Shown here piece by piece: positions 1 through 12,400 of a DNA stretch of 64,000 bases; position 1 is the stretch's first letter; each line of letters opens with the position of its first letter. Origin of the DNA: Rhyacichthys aspro (lineage: Eukaryota > Chordata > Actinopteri > Gobiiformes > Rhyacichthyidae); contig CM072158.1 of the NCBI GenBank assembly GCA_036850595.1, forward strand, positions 21,262,578 through 21,326,577, written 5' to 3'. The notes under the pieces are model-generated. The model saw nothing but the letters and a program-made list of their open reading frames with translations. It was not told where the DNA came from and did not search any database. The translations under genes were made by a program, and so were the position numbers.

Positions 1-379
1 GTGTAACTTTATTTCTAAAGGTAAATGCTCAGATACACCACAAAGCAACATTGTCCAAAGGGATCCCCTTATAGCCTACAACCAATCTCCTTACAGTCTC
101 CAAGCTTCCCCAGTCTCAGTGCAAATCTTCTCTGTAATGTCAAATCCAAATCTTCACCGGAGATATTATCATCTTTGAAAAATCACCTTGTTGTGTCCAA
201 GATCATTAAGATTATTCTCTCTGACTTTCCCTGAAGCATATTAATTCTCTGCAACATAACACAGCAATTCTGTCATGTCACTGTAAGTCAGGCGCTTGGT
301 TATTGTTAGTTTTGTGGATTTTGGAACATTTCATTTATGTTGATTGGGGTCAGACCAATTGTGTCTTTTATGTTAACAG
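1..379 (+). other. VPS50 intron, 3' part; nothing recognised
   Basis: This is unique-looking AT-rich intron sequence ending in the acceptor of the exon at 380. The short open frame near its start has no recognisable features. Confidence 0.7.
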
Positions 380-448
380 GGTCTGAAGAGCCCCCAGGAG
401 AGTATGGCGGACCTCAGTCCTGTGGAGAACTTAAGGATCCCCAGCCAG
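380..448 (+). CDS. vps50: VPS50 coding exon 2 (residues ~12-34)
   Basis: This 69-nt exon encodes 23 residues beginning GLKSPQES and ending NLRIPSQ. It is flanked by a TTAACAG acceptor and a GTAAGC donor, phase 0 on both sides. The human counterpart region begins with the same GLKSPQES, which anchors the identification. It is followed by a 12.6-kb intron. No match to the human start exon (MQKIKSLM...) is visible in bases 1-379, so that exon lies upstream. Confidence 0.9.
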
Positions 449-3400
449 GTAAGCCAAACTTATGTCAAGAGCAGTGGTACCTTTTGCTGTTATGATGAGT
501 GCATTCATTTTTTTTTTTTTTTTTAAGATCAAGCTATATTTAACATTTGTTGACAAAGAACCATTATCATTACATCAAACACAAATATCTGCAGTCATTT
601 TGGTGAAGTATAGACTGCGACGTGAGTGCAATGTGAGTGCATTACTCTCCTAGTGTCATTTTTATCCATCTGCAAGATGTTTTTCACAGCTAGAATTTGA
701 CAAAGTTTCATAACCTGTACAATCATAGAAAACCTGTCAGTAAGCCCTTAGCATTTGCAGTAATCCCCTTCTTTTTCAGCTGTTTAATTACACTCTGAAC
801 CTGTACCCTCTTCCTCTACAGATCAGGGGAGTAATAATGGTCAAAGTAGATGGGCTTGTTCTTCCACATTTTCTTCTGGGCCCATGCCCAGAGTTGAAGC
901 ACATTTTCTTTAACAGTGAAGTTTGGAAATGTCACAATTATGGACCTTAGAGGGGCTGTTTTGGCTTGGAATCTGGTGTGCTCTTTCAATTTTCAGCTCT
1001 ATTTCTGGAATATGCAGGGCTCCTCGTATTAGATCTTTTACAAAACCAATCATATCCCGGACTTCACTGCCCTCTAGTACTTGACATATCTTCAGGTTGT
1101 TGCGTTTGAGTCTGTTTTGGAGGTCCTCAAATTGTGATGAGATCCATTTTCCGATGTTAACATCTGAGCTGCATGTAATAGCGGCCCTCGGCTTCATTAC
1201 TACTACTCTCTCAAAACATTTTGGATGTTTATGAAGCGGAAACTGGAGGCAAAAGGGACGTGGGCAAGAGATGCAGTTTTTACAGGTGTGTCACAAGAAG
1301 TTTAATAGTTTTGCAACATAACAAACGCAAACAACTACTTACAGTTCTGACTGCAGCAGGTGTTAAGCTGAGAGAGCGCACCCGCACTGACAGATGCTGT
1401 TGTCACACATACTGCAGCCATGTTAGAGTGTGATAACCGCATTCGTGTTATCTAAAATACAACACATTAAATTTGTGTTTAAGATCCTTCAAAAACATTA
1501 TGGCTAAACACCCACTTTGTTTGAGTTCAGTTAATCACCGTGTTAGGAGAGGAGATTGGGGAATGATGCTTTATTAGCATGACGGAGCTAATACAAAGCT
1601 AACTAACAAATGAGCTGACTCCTTCGCGGTGATGGTGATTATTGCTCTAATATTTAAACTACAGTTATTCGAACATGTGCAACCTAACCACACATTTAAG
1701 TTAAGTACAAACAGCTGCTACATTTTGAACTTAACTAGTTTTCTTTTTTTCTTTTTTTTTTAAATATCTTTTTATTTCCAATAATAACAAGAACATCGTT
1801 GCCGATACAATGTCAAGAGCCATATACCATGGAGTGTGTCTTCCAAAAAAAAAACACGCACAAACAACAAATTAGGAAAACATAAACATCAATGATCAAT
1901 AATCTACATTTTCTTCTATCCAGCTGAAGGTCCTGCATATCATTTAACAAGTATAAGTTGGGACTTAACTCAAATACTTTTTCTAAGGTTGATTGTGTGA
2001 ATGAATTGCGTTCCAAAAGACTTTCAAAATATCACATTCCCAGAACATATGCATGAAAGTTCCATCCATCATTTTACATCGTGGGCATTGTGATGATACA
2101 TCCTTAGAAATTGCCCATTTTTATTGGTGTAAGATAGAATTTATGAATAAACTTGAAATTTGCTTCCTTAATTTTGTTGCTAGTGAATGGTATTCTTTCA
2201 CATATGTTTAACCAAGTGTTTTCTTCGAGGGTTGTCCTCAACTCCTTCTCCCATGTCTTCGCTAATATTTGGAAAGATGATTGATCTCCTTTAGATAAAA
2301 TATTATAAAATTCACTGATCTTACCCTTAATTGTATCTGAGGTTATTAACCGATCCTCTATTTCTGACAATTCAGTCCGCAACTTGTTTGCTTTTATAAG
2401 TGAATTAACAACACTCCGAATTTAAAAAAGTCTTTGTTAGGAATATTATATTCTGACCTTAAATCAATAAATGATTTTAGTTGCATGTTTAGATTAAATA
2501 AATCTTTAAATTGCTTTATACCAGAGTTTGTCTATTCAGTTATATTGATCAGTGTTGGGTGAATATTCATATCTGGGTTTAAATTGATGGGGGAATAAAT
2601 AGAAATACATGAAGTAATGCCACATTTTTTTCTGCACCCTTTCCAAGTTCGCAAGGTGTTAAAGACAGTAAAACATTTATGTATGTTTTTTATCTTTTTA
2701 AAATGATTTATAAATATAAAGAAGGCCAGACACAGAGGTTCAAACATCTGAGCTTCTAATTGTACCCATTGGAACTCCTTGGTCTTTCTATTACCCATGA
2801 TATCAAATTTCGTAATTGAGCAGCCCAAAAGTAATATTGGAAGTTAGGGAGATCTAGACCTCCCATAGATTCAGGCTTCATTAAAGGCTAATCCTCGGTT
2901 TTTTATTACTCCAAATAAATTTTGAGATACATCTGTTTAAATGTGGGAGAATGTTCATTCTAATTACATTTATCCGTCCTAAAAGAGATATTGGTAGTGT
3001 GGACCATAAGTCTGAATTTATCTTGTCTACTAGGGGGTTATAATTTTCCTTAAATAAATTATCAAGTTTTGGGGTAATAGTGATACCCAAATATTTGAAG
3101 CCCTCTGTTGTCCAATGGAAGGGACAAGATGCAAACATTTTTTCCGTTGGTGTCATGTGTAAGAGAACAGCATTTTTAATTATATTTTGTAAATGTAAAA
3201 CTGAGTTCTCTGGATCCGTTATATATAAAAGAATGTTGTCCGCTTATAATTCAATTTTATGTTCATCATAATCAGTTTTTAACCCCTTAATGTTGATGTT
3301 GTCTCGTACACTTGCCGCCAATGGTTCAATCACCAATGCAAAAAGCAATGGTGACAATGGACAGCCCTGCCTCGTCCCTCTAGTTAGGGAAAAGAAGTCA

Positions 3401-6400
3401 TTAGTTATGATTGCGGCTTTTGGACACTTATAAATCATTTTAATCCATTCAATGAAATTAGCAACCAAATTAAATTTGTATAACACGGAAAACAAAAAAA
3501 ACCACTCAACCCTGTCAAAAGCCTTCTCTGCATCTAAAGCTAGAAGAAGAGAAGGCTCTTGACGGTTGTCAAAACAGTTTATTACATTCAAAGCTCGTCT
3601 TATATTGTCAGCTGCATATCTTCCCTTTATAAAACCCGACTGGTCGGGATTAATCAACTTCAGGCAAAACTGAATCTAGTCTTCTTGCCAATAATTTAGT
3701 AATGATCTTATAATCATGATTCAAGAGACTTATAGGCCTGTATGATGAGCACTGTCTTTACCGTCTTTATGTAGAACACTGATATGTGCCAAGTTCATTG
3801 ATTGTGGGAGTGCTCTTTTATAATAGGAGTTGTTGATCATAGCCATAAAAATAGGTTGAATCTCCAGCCAAAATTCTTTATAAAATTCGATTGAAAAACC
3901 TTCTGGTCCTGGACTGTTATTAAACGGCATTGAATTAATTGTTGTCGAGATTTCCCTTTCTGTAAATGGAGAGTTTAAAAACTGTCGGTCCTGATCAGAT
4001 ACTTCAGGTAGGTTAATGTTTTTGAGATACTTATCTAATTCCTCCTGTGAATGTCTAACATATGAATTGTAAAGATCCTTATAGAATTCAAAAAATGTCT
4101 GATTTATTTCTTTTGGGTGATTGATTATCTTATTTTCTCCATTTTGAATTCATTCTTTGAGTTTGTACTTTCTTTAATTGATGAGCAAATAATTTACTTG
4201 GTTTATTTCCAAATTCATATTCCTTTTGTCTAATATAGTTCATTTTCTGTATAATTTCATTTGAGATATTAAGACTTAACTTAGCTCTGGCAATGGTTAA
4301 TAATTTCCAGTTATCCTCCGTGGGTTCACTCTTGTGAAGTGTTTCAAGTCTTAATACTTCACTCTCCAAATCTTTTCTTTGTATACATTTGTCATGATTT
4401 TTAAATGAAGCATATGAGATAATAAGCCCTCTTAACGTAACTTTTGCTACTTCCCAGACAATATTAGGATCTAATGAAGAGTCATTGTTTTCTTTAATAT
4501 AGTTTGTTATCCACACTCGCATTTCGGATTTAAATTTGTTGTCTTTAAGTAAAGTGGGATTAAATTTCCATCGCTTAGAGATAAAGTTTTCATTATCACG
4601 ATGAATTGATAATAGAATTCTAGAATGATCAGAGAGGATAATATGGATATGCGAAGCCTCTGAACATACCCTTCCCAAGGAAATTCAATTCAATTCAGTT
4701 TTATTTGTATAGCCCAGTATCGCAATGACAATTGCCTCAAAGGGCTTCACAGTAAATGAACACACAAGACAGTAAATACACAAACAGGCAGAGCAAGACA
4801 TCATCCCCTGTCCTTAGACCCTCCATCAGGGTAAGGAAACACTCAAAAAACTCAGCCGGGGAAAAAGAGAAACCTCAGGGAGAACCACAGATGGAGGGAT
4901 CCACTCCCAGGACGGAAAGGCCGTGCAATAGATGTGTCACTGACAGATAGTCAATTATATGTACAAGTGAATGAAGTTAATTAGGATAAAGTCCATGGTA
5001 ATCTCAGCAGGAACAGTTCATCTGAGTGAGAGGGGCTGGGTCAGGATGGGTCCATGGGTCGAAACAGGATCACAGATGGGCCACAGCTAAGGTCATCACT
5101 GGGATGTCTAACAGCAGCCGGACATCTGGGAAGAATGGGAAAGAGCAACAACTTGTGAACAGTAATGAACTGAGCAGAAATGTAAATATTATATAACAGA
5201 GGATAGAAGCTCAATGTGTCCCTTCCTCATCATGTGGGCCAAGAGAAATCACAGCTAATCTATATGTCCTGACCATAAGCCCTATCAAAAAGGAAAGTCT
5301 TAAGCCTAACCTTAAATATAGAGACTGTGTCTGCCTCTTTAACGTGAGCTGGAAGTTGATTCCATAAAACAGGAGCTTGTTAACTAAAGGCTCTACCTCC
5401 CATTGTAATTTTGGAAACTCTAGGAACGACTAGTAGCCCTGCATTTTGAGAATAAAGCGCTCTAATAGGACGGTACGGCACTGTGAGGTCTCTAAGATAG
5501 GACTGGGCCTTCCCACTGAGGGCCTTATAAGTGAGGAGGAGGATTTTGAACTTAATTCTGAATTCTATTGGAAGCCAGTGAAGGGAAGCTAACACTGGAG
5601 TAATGTGCTCTCGTCTGTTTGTTCCTGTTAATATTCTAGCTGCTGCGTTTTGGACAAGCTGAAAACTTCTCAAGGAATTATTAGGGCATCCTGCCAGCAG
5701 AGAATTACAGTTATCTAACCTTGATGTAACAAACGCATGGATCAGTTTTTCAGCATCACTTTTAGATAAGATATTCCTAATGTTCCCTATGTTGCGCAGG
5801 TGAAAAAATGCAGTTTTACAAGCTTGGTTAATGTGTGTTTTAAATGATAAATCTTCATCAAATATTACGTCAAGCTTCCTGACAGTTGAGCTCGAAGCTA
5901 CACTAATACCATCTAAATTGACTATTTGGTTTGATAATGTGTCTCTTAGATTCCTGGGGCTTGTATAATCAACTCCGTTTTTTCTGGGTTTAAAAGAAGG
6001 TAATTTAACGTCATCCAGGTCCTTATGTCTTTCACGCACGCTTCTTATTTGTCCATATGATTGATCTTATCGGGTTTAATTGATAGATAAAGCTGGGTGT
6101 TGTTGGCGTAACAGTGGAAGTTAATTCCATGTTTTCTTATTATAGTGCCTAACGGGAGCATGTAAAAAGTATAGGGCCTAATACAGATCCTTGTGGTACT
6201 CCATGGCTAACTTCTGTGGATGCAAATGATTCCTCGTTAACTCTAACAAACTGGTATCTGTCTGTTAGATAAGATTTAAACCAGCTGAGAGCTGATCCTC
6301 TGATTCCAATGTCAGACTCTAACCTCTGTAACAGGAGACTGTGGTCTATCGTATCGAAGGCTGCACTGACATCTAAAAGGACTAGGATAGAGACCAGTCC

Positions 6401-9400
6401 CTTATCTGAAGCCACTAACACATCATTGGTGACTTTGACTAAAGCTGTTTCTGTGCTGTGGTACGGTCTAAATCCAATAACTCCTGCGTATTCCTTGCGT
6501 TTACGGCGGACCTCTGCAGAAAGATCTTGGCGCAGGGTAAGTTTCAGGGTTGTCTTCTTTTTAGCTGCTTGAAGTACCATTTCTCTATCTCTGAATCATA
6601 GAAAACAGATCAGTAATGGTCTTGGTGGTTTCCCAGGGCCTGGAAGTGGTTGTAGTGATCGATGTGCTCGTTCCACCTCAAGTGGTGAATTTAGAGTTAA
6701 ACTGAGCCATTCAGGTAGCTTTTGTTGCACATACTTAACTGCTGGCCTTCCGAATTCTCGGGGAGTCCCATCAGAACCAGGTTTTTTCTCCTCCCTCTAT
6801 TTTCCAAGTCATCCGTCTTGACTTTGAGAGATTTTAATAAGTTTTGTACTCGGTGTAAATCACATTTGGTGGTATTCAAAATGTCTTCTAGATCTGAGAT
6901 CCTTTGTTCTGCAGTGTCCAAACGTTGCTGGTGTTTGTCAAGCACTTCATTTGTCTTAGTCAGTGCAGTTCTTATTTCTGATACATCTGTAGTCACATTT
7001 TCCAAATGGCTATCAATGCCATCCAAACGTGTTACTATGTCATGGTGTTGAGATTTTAATTCTGTCATAATATCAGCCAGGTCATAGCCCTCCTCACCAT
7101 CATGGTTCCCTTCCTCCTCTTTGTTCTTTGATTTCCCACCTTTTGGCTCCCTGGTTCTATCTCTTCTGGTTTTTCGCTTGTCCGGCATAATTCTTATCAC
7201 TTATACACCCCGTGCCAGTCAGAGTTTGGATCAAAGTTGCAGGGGGAAGTCATTAAAGTTAGATTGAGCACTGAGGAAATGTGGAGCTCTCAGCTCAAGC
7301 AGCCATCTTATTTCCACAGCCTAGTTCCAACTTCCACTACTAGTTTTCAAATACAAAATATAAAGTAATCAGTCTAAAAATGAACAGATTTATTTTTCAT
7401 TAAAAGCTCACAGAATCACTTAGGTGCATCGATGCATCGTTTCTGAATCAAACTGTGGGTCTCTCAGTTGGCATAGAATCGTGAGATGCCTAAAGAATCC
7501 AATCTCCTAAGTACATAGTTTAATAGGTTCCAGTCAGTTATAGTGTTAAAGGTGCTGTGCTTGTTTCCACATTTGTCATGGCTCAGTATTGCTTTTGCAA
7601 AGTGAATGGAGGATTTCTTTTGCCTGGACCAGTGAGACTATCCTGATAACTGAAGTAATTGGAGTGGCTGAATTGAGGGGTCTTCACTGATCACTGAGTG
7701 GAGGTACCATTCTGAGGGAAGCTCCACATTTGGCGTACAACCTGCGCTGTGGGTATGAGTCACTCTGCTTAGGCTTTCTGGAGTGCCCTGACTGTGGCTC
7801 CTCCTCCTTCTGTACCTTCTACTGACCATGGACCTGGCCCTGAGCTTGTAGGACCAGGCAGGATGCAGGAGGTCTGAATAAAGCACCTGTTTCTGATGTT
7901 GAGAAGCTGCGGGGAAAGCTCCGGTTTATCTGACCCAAGTGTCCTTACTAGGGCCATCCTCCTCTTCTGTAACTCCTCATCAAAAGGAAAAGATGTAAAA
8001 AAAAATGTTAATGGTGGTGACAATGTAGCCCTAAAGCTCATCAGTTGAAATACCACCCGCATCCCTTGGTTGGTCTCTAGGTGTTGAGGCAGACCTCCTT
8101 GTATGCACATGGAGCCTCCTTGCATACAAGGTCTGCATGCCACGGAGAGTCCAAATCTTCAACCCATACTTTCATGGTTTGGAGTTCATATATTGTCTGA
8201 ATGAACTGTGGTCCCTATTAGGGACAACACATCTGTCCCTCCCTGGGTTAAACAGCTTGGGGAGGCAGGTGCTCCATAGGTCCTTGATTGGGGCCAACTT
8301 GTCTCTCCTGCAGCGGTCTGACCGGGACAGTCTGCCATCAAACTGCAGGTCCGCTGCAAAAGTTGCACACCCCATCTCATTGTCCCACAGGCTCTTGGTT
8401 GACATGTGCTGTCACCTTAACATGCCTGCCAAGATCAGCAGCCCCAGGTAAGCCCGCATCCTTCTCAATAACATACTGCTTACTCTACTCAGGGGGCTTC
8501 AAGACTGCAGCAAGAGCCTCCTTTGGTTTCAGTCTTCTCTTCATGGCTGTTTGCTGGAGAAATGACCAGCCAAGGCTGCAAACTATTCTCGCAGACTTCA
8601 AACATGCACCTGCATAAATATGCTATACCACATAGCCAATAGAAGAGAGGAGGCTCTATCTTGATCAAGAAAAGGCATAAACAGAGTGCATTTGGCCTTT
8701 GGTGACTCAGATTTCTCGCTTTCTCAGACACCATCTTTACCACCATTCACACTATCCTTACGCATGCATATGGACTATTATAGTTTTTCATCTTTTTTAT
8801 AAATGCCAAGTGACTGACTAGACAAAATACTTCAATATTGAGAGTGATCCCAGAACAAAGAATCCTCCTGAAGTGATGGTGTAACATTTGACTTCAACAT
8901 CATCGAGTCTGGCCTGGTTCTAGCTGGGCTTACATGGTCTGGTTTAATCTAAGTTCCTTCCTAGATTTGGTGGCCTGGTTTTGCCTAAAGCCTCGTTTCC
9001 AATGGAGCATATGCTATCAGTTCGGTCGGTTCGTGGCAGTTTCCATGTCAAAAGCACTATAAAACATTGCATTGCATTGAATATACTGCCTCAGAAATTG
9101 TGACTTGGTCAACTTCATTAAAAGTCATTACAACAGTATGATTGAGCTTTAGACATGTTGCCTAATGTGCATGAAGAGAGCTGGAAGGATTTGTGCATCT
9201 ACTTTTCTCTTAGTGACAGCAGCATGTGGCTGAGTGGGGCTATTAGTGACTGATCTGTCAGATGAGTATATGAATTTGACCTGGAGTGTTGATGGAATGC
9301 ATATGAATGCAGACGTGAACTGTCAGTGGTCTTTTTATGATGATGCTGTGGGTTTTTCACAGGCCACTGGCTATGTATACTGCAGGCTGCTGCTCGGATT

Positions 9401-12400
9401 CTTTGACAATGTTAACAAATTACTTTGCTTTCATTTTACCCTAGTTTTGATGACACTGATGATATTTTTTATTTTTGTTTATTTTGTTGTCTCATTACTA
9501 TTTTTCATCTCTTTACATTATAAAACAAATAACATCCAGCTCTTCCTCCTCTTTCAGTCCTTGTCTGAAGCTGTTTGTGTCCATGTTTTCTGTCACCATG
9601 TACTGTGGTGCAAGGTCAAACACAAAGCAGTGCAGCTTTAATTAAACTCAGTGAAACATGATGGGCCCTACATTATCAAATGTGTCTTGTGTCAGTCATG
9701 GTTGAGTATATATGTGCAGGTAAATTTCAATATTAGAACATCAATTTCTTAATGCATTGAAAATGCAGTGCCCTGTTTTGGTCAGTAGGTGTCCCCATCT
9801 CACTACATTATATACAGTTCATTGACAGCAAAGAGAGCCATGGCAGTAGTTTAGAATATGGGGTTTGCTTAAAGAAAATGAAAAGAAGAATTTTACTGTT
9901 GATATCATGGCTAATAATGGGTCATAAAAACCATTACCCTTTTAATGATATGAGTCTAAAGCTAACATGGCAGGAAGGATTGAAGGCTCACTGCCTCAAA
10001 GGCCAAGTCAAATCTTTTCTATTCTTCTCAAATTTAAGTGCTCACGAGGCAAAACCCAACAGATCCTCCTCCAAAATCAGCAGTGATTACCATTTATCTA
10101 CTGAATGATTCATGGTGAAACTTTTCACCAGCTTTTTTCTTCTTAATTCTGCATAAAGGAAAAGTTACATGTCTGACGTGTCAGTGTCAGCCATATGGTA
10201 AAATAAAATAGCATTGAAATATTTCAGTGAAATATTGAACATGCTACATGTATTTTTTGTACAAAACATAAGTGTTTATTATTTGATGTAGAGTATAAAA
10301 TATTTTAACCCACAATGAATAATGAAGGCATTTTTGTATAGTATGTATGTATAGTATTATGTACAGTTTGGTGTCTGCTTCAGCTTTTTAATAACATAAA
10401 AAAATATAACAAGATACATTAAACTCGATTCTTTAATAAAATGTTAGCATGAAAATGTAAATGTAAGAGGGAGCATGGTGGCAGAGTGGTTAGCGCTGTT
10501 GCCTCACAGCAAGAAGGTCGAGAGTTTGACTCCTGAGGCCTTTTTTTCTTTGGGTACTCCGATTTCCCCCACCAACATTAAAACTTGCTGGCCGCCCCCT
10601 GGTGGCTGCTGCTGACTATAAATTTCTATAATAAAGTTGTTGTTGTTGTTAACCTGACACAGCTGCTCAGACTGGAGTAGGGTGGAGGTGACGCTACCTG
10701 GAACTCTCCACAGCATTACTTTTTGTCTTTGTCTCTTAACTGTGACTCTATGACTCATCTGCTCCAGCCCCTCCCCCTGTGCTCATCCCAATTTTCCACC
10801 CACCTCCTGTTTCTGAAGCTCCCTCCCTCACACTCTTACACACAGCCCCCTCCAGCTCAGATCGCTTTCCCTGATGCACATACACACGTCTGATGTGCCG
10901 TCTCACTTGCGCACCTCAGATGTGCACGCCATGCGTACTAATAATGTGCATTTGTTGGTCTCATGGTTCAGATGGGTTTAATTTTAGAAACACTAACCAA
11001 AAAAAAACCTTTTAAATTTTTTGTAAGAGAAAAATAATACTTCGGCTGCTGTTGAGATTTATTGTTATAATTAATTTTCAATGTGCTGTGCTATGGTACT
11101 CTTTTTGCTTAAGCGAAAAGGATGGTTGCAAACCCCACTCGTTAACAAGACCCAAGATACTCCCAAGATCCTCCACTTGAGGCAGGAACTTTACCAACCT
11201 GGAGAGGGCAAGTCACTCTTTTCCGGCTGAGAACCATGGCTGCAGACATAGAGGTGCTAATTCTCATCCTGGCACACTCACAGAAAGCCAACAGGGTGAG
11301 GTTTAAAACTGTTGGCATCTTTGTTGTTGGTGCTGTTTATAACTAAAATAACATTCAAATGACGGCGAAAAATATAAATAAAATAAATAAATACGTTGTG
11401 ATCTATGCATGTTGCTATGATCATATACGCTTTGGAGTTTCACATAGCACACTTAAACGCAGCGTCATGCTGGAAATGCAAGCCTCTCGCTGTACTCCCT
11501 CAAGCTATTCAAGAGACACATGCAGCAGACTACTATCACGGATTACTATCACATCACAGCTGAGTTTATAGTTTCACCAAGTCTTAACCCTCACCGAAAC
11601 CAGCTACAAAATAAAGACACTGTTTTTGACTAACGCCAGATGCTCTGTTGTAAAAGTATGGTTTAGGGATGCACCGATCCAGCTTTTTTAGTACAGATCC
11701 CGATCAAGGTGTCTGCAGGTATCAGATACCAAACTGGTATTTTAATATATATCATATAAATAAAGACCCTTGGATTTTTCACATGACGCAGTTTGCACAG
11801 TCACAGCGCTGTGTTTTTTTACACAGCTGGCTGCCGGTTGTACTCAAAACAACAACATAACTTAAAAATATCAAGTTTTTTACTGTTACTACACACGTTA
11901 ATTATCACATTTAGATGTGTCCTGTATTGCACATAACAGCACATGCACTTGACAATACAGTCTATTGTAATTTGTTAATGGTGGCACACCTGCAGTATAT
12001 TGCGCAACCTTTTGTCAAACAAAGAACACTGAGACATGACCCCTTGCTTATTTTTAAACAACCAAAAATGCTCTTATTCCCAGATTCAAGTACTGTATTG
12101 TAATCTTGTTATGTATGCAGCTGCCATGTCAAACATTGTTATAAAAGAGGCTGTCTTGGCTTTTTTTTTTTTTTTTTTAGCAAAATTTAGGTCTGTGCTA
12201 AGAAAAACTGGCCACAGCTTATCAAGTCATCAATTGTTTGATAATGCCTTGCCAACCCCACACTGTCACAGCTGCTGCCAGGGTGCTTGGTTATTTTGAG
12301 ACTTGTATCTCTCTCTGCCACTAGTAAATATCCCTGTCCTGCTTTTCAGTATATGAATGACTGTATGTGTAAATATTTTGTGAACAACTTAGAAAGAAAA

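Larger units (their letters stand above)
1744..7338 (-). mobile_element. L1-like LINE, near full length, interrupted by an L2-type LINE
   Basis: A minus-strand non-LTR retrotransposon runs from a 5' end near 7338 to a 3' poly(A) (read as T at 1744-1761). The 10-bp direct repeat ACTAGTTTTC occurs at 1734-1743 and 7339-7348 and fits a target-site duplication. Order on the element: 5' leader with AAGATGGCTGC-like start, ORF1 (7200 to about 6480), then ORF2 remnants (4680 to about 1800). The end of ORF1 and the ORF2 endonuclease domain are absent and an L2-type element occupies their place. ORF2 is broken by stops and shifts, so the copy is inactive. Confidence 0.8.

Noticed and set aside
7638..8746. 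Cluster of overlapping open frames on both strands as a possible gene
   Set aside because: Frames are short, conflict with each other, and show no domain, no splice pattern and no known repeat motif.
9234..9641. 135-aa open frame on the + strand
   Set aside because: No motif, a low-complexity hydrophobic run and no splice or promoter support; it lies deep in an intron and fits chance.
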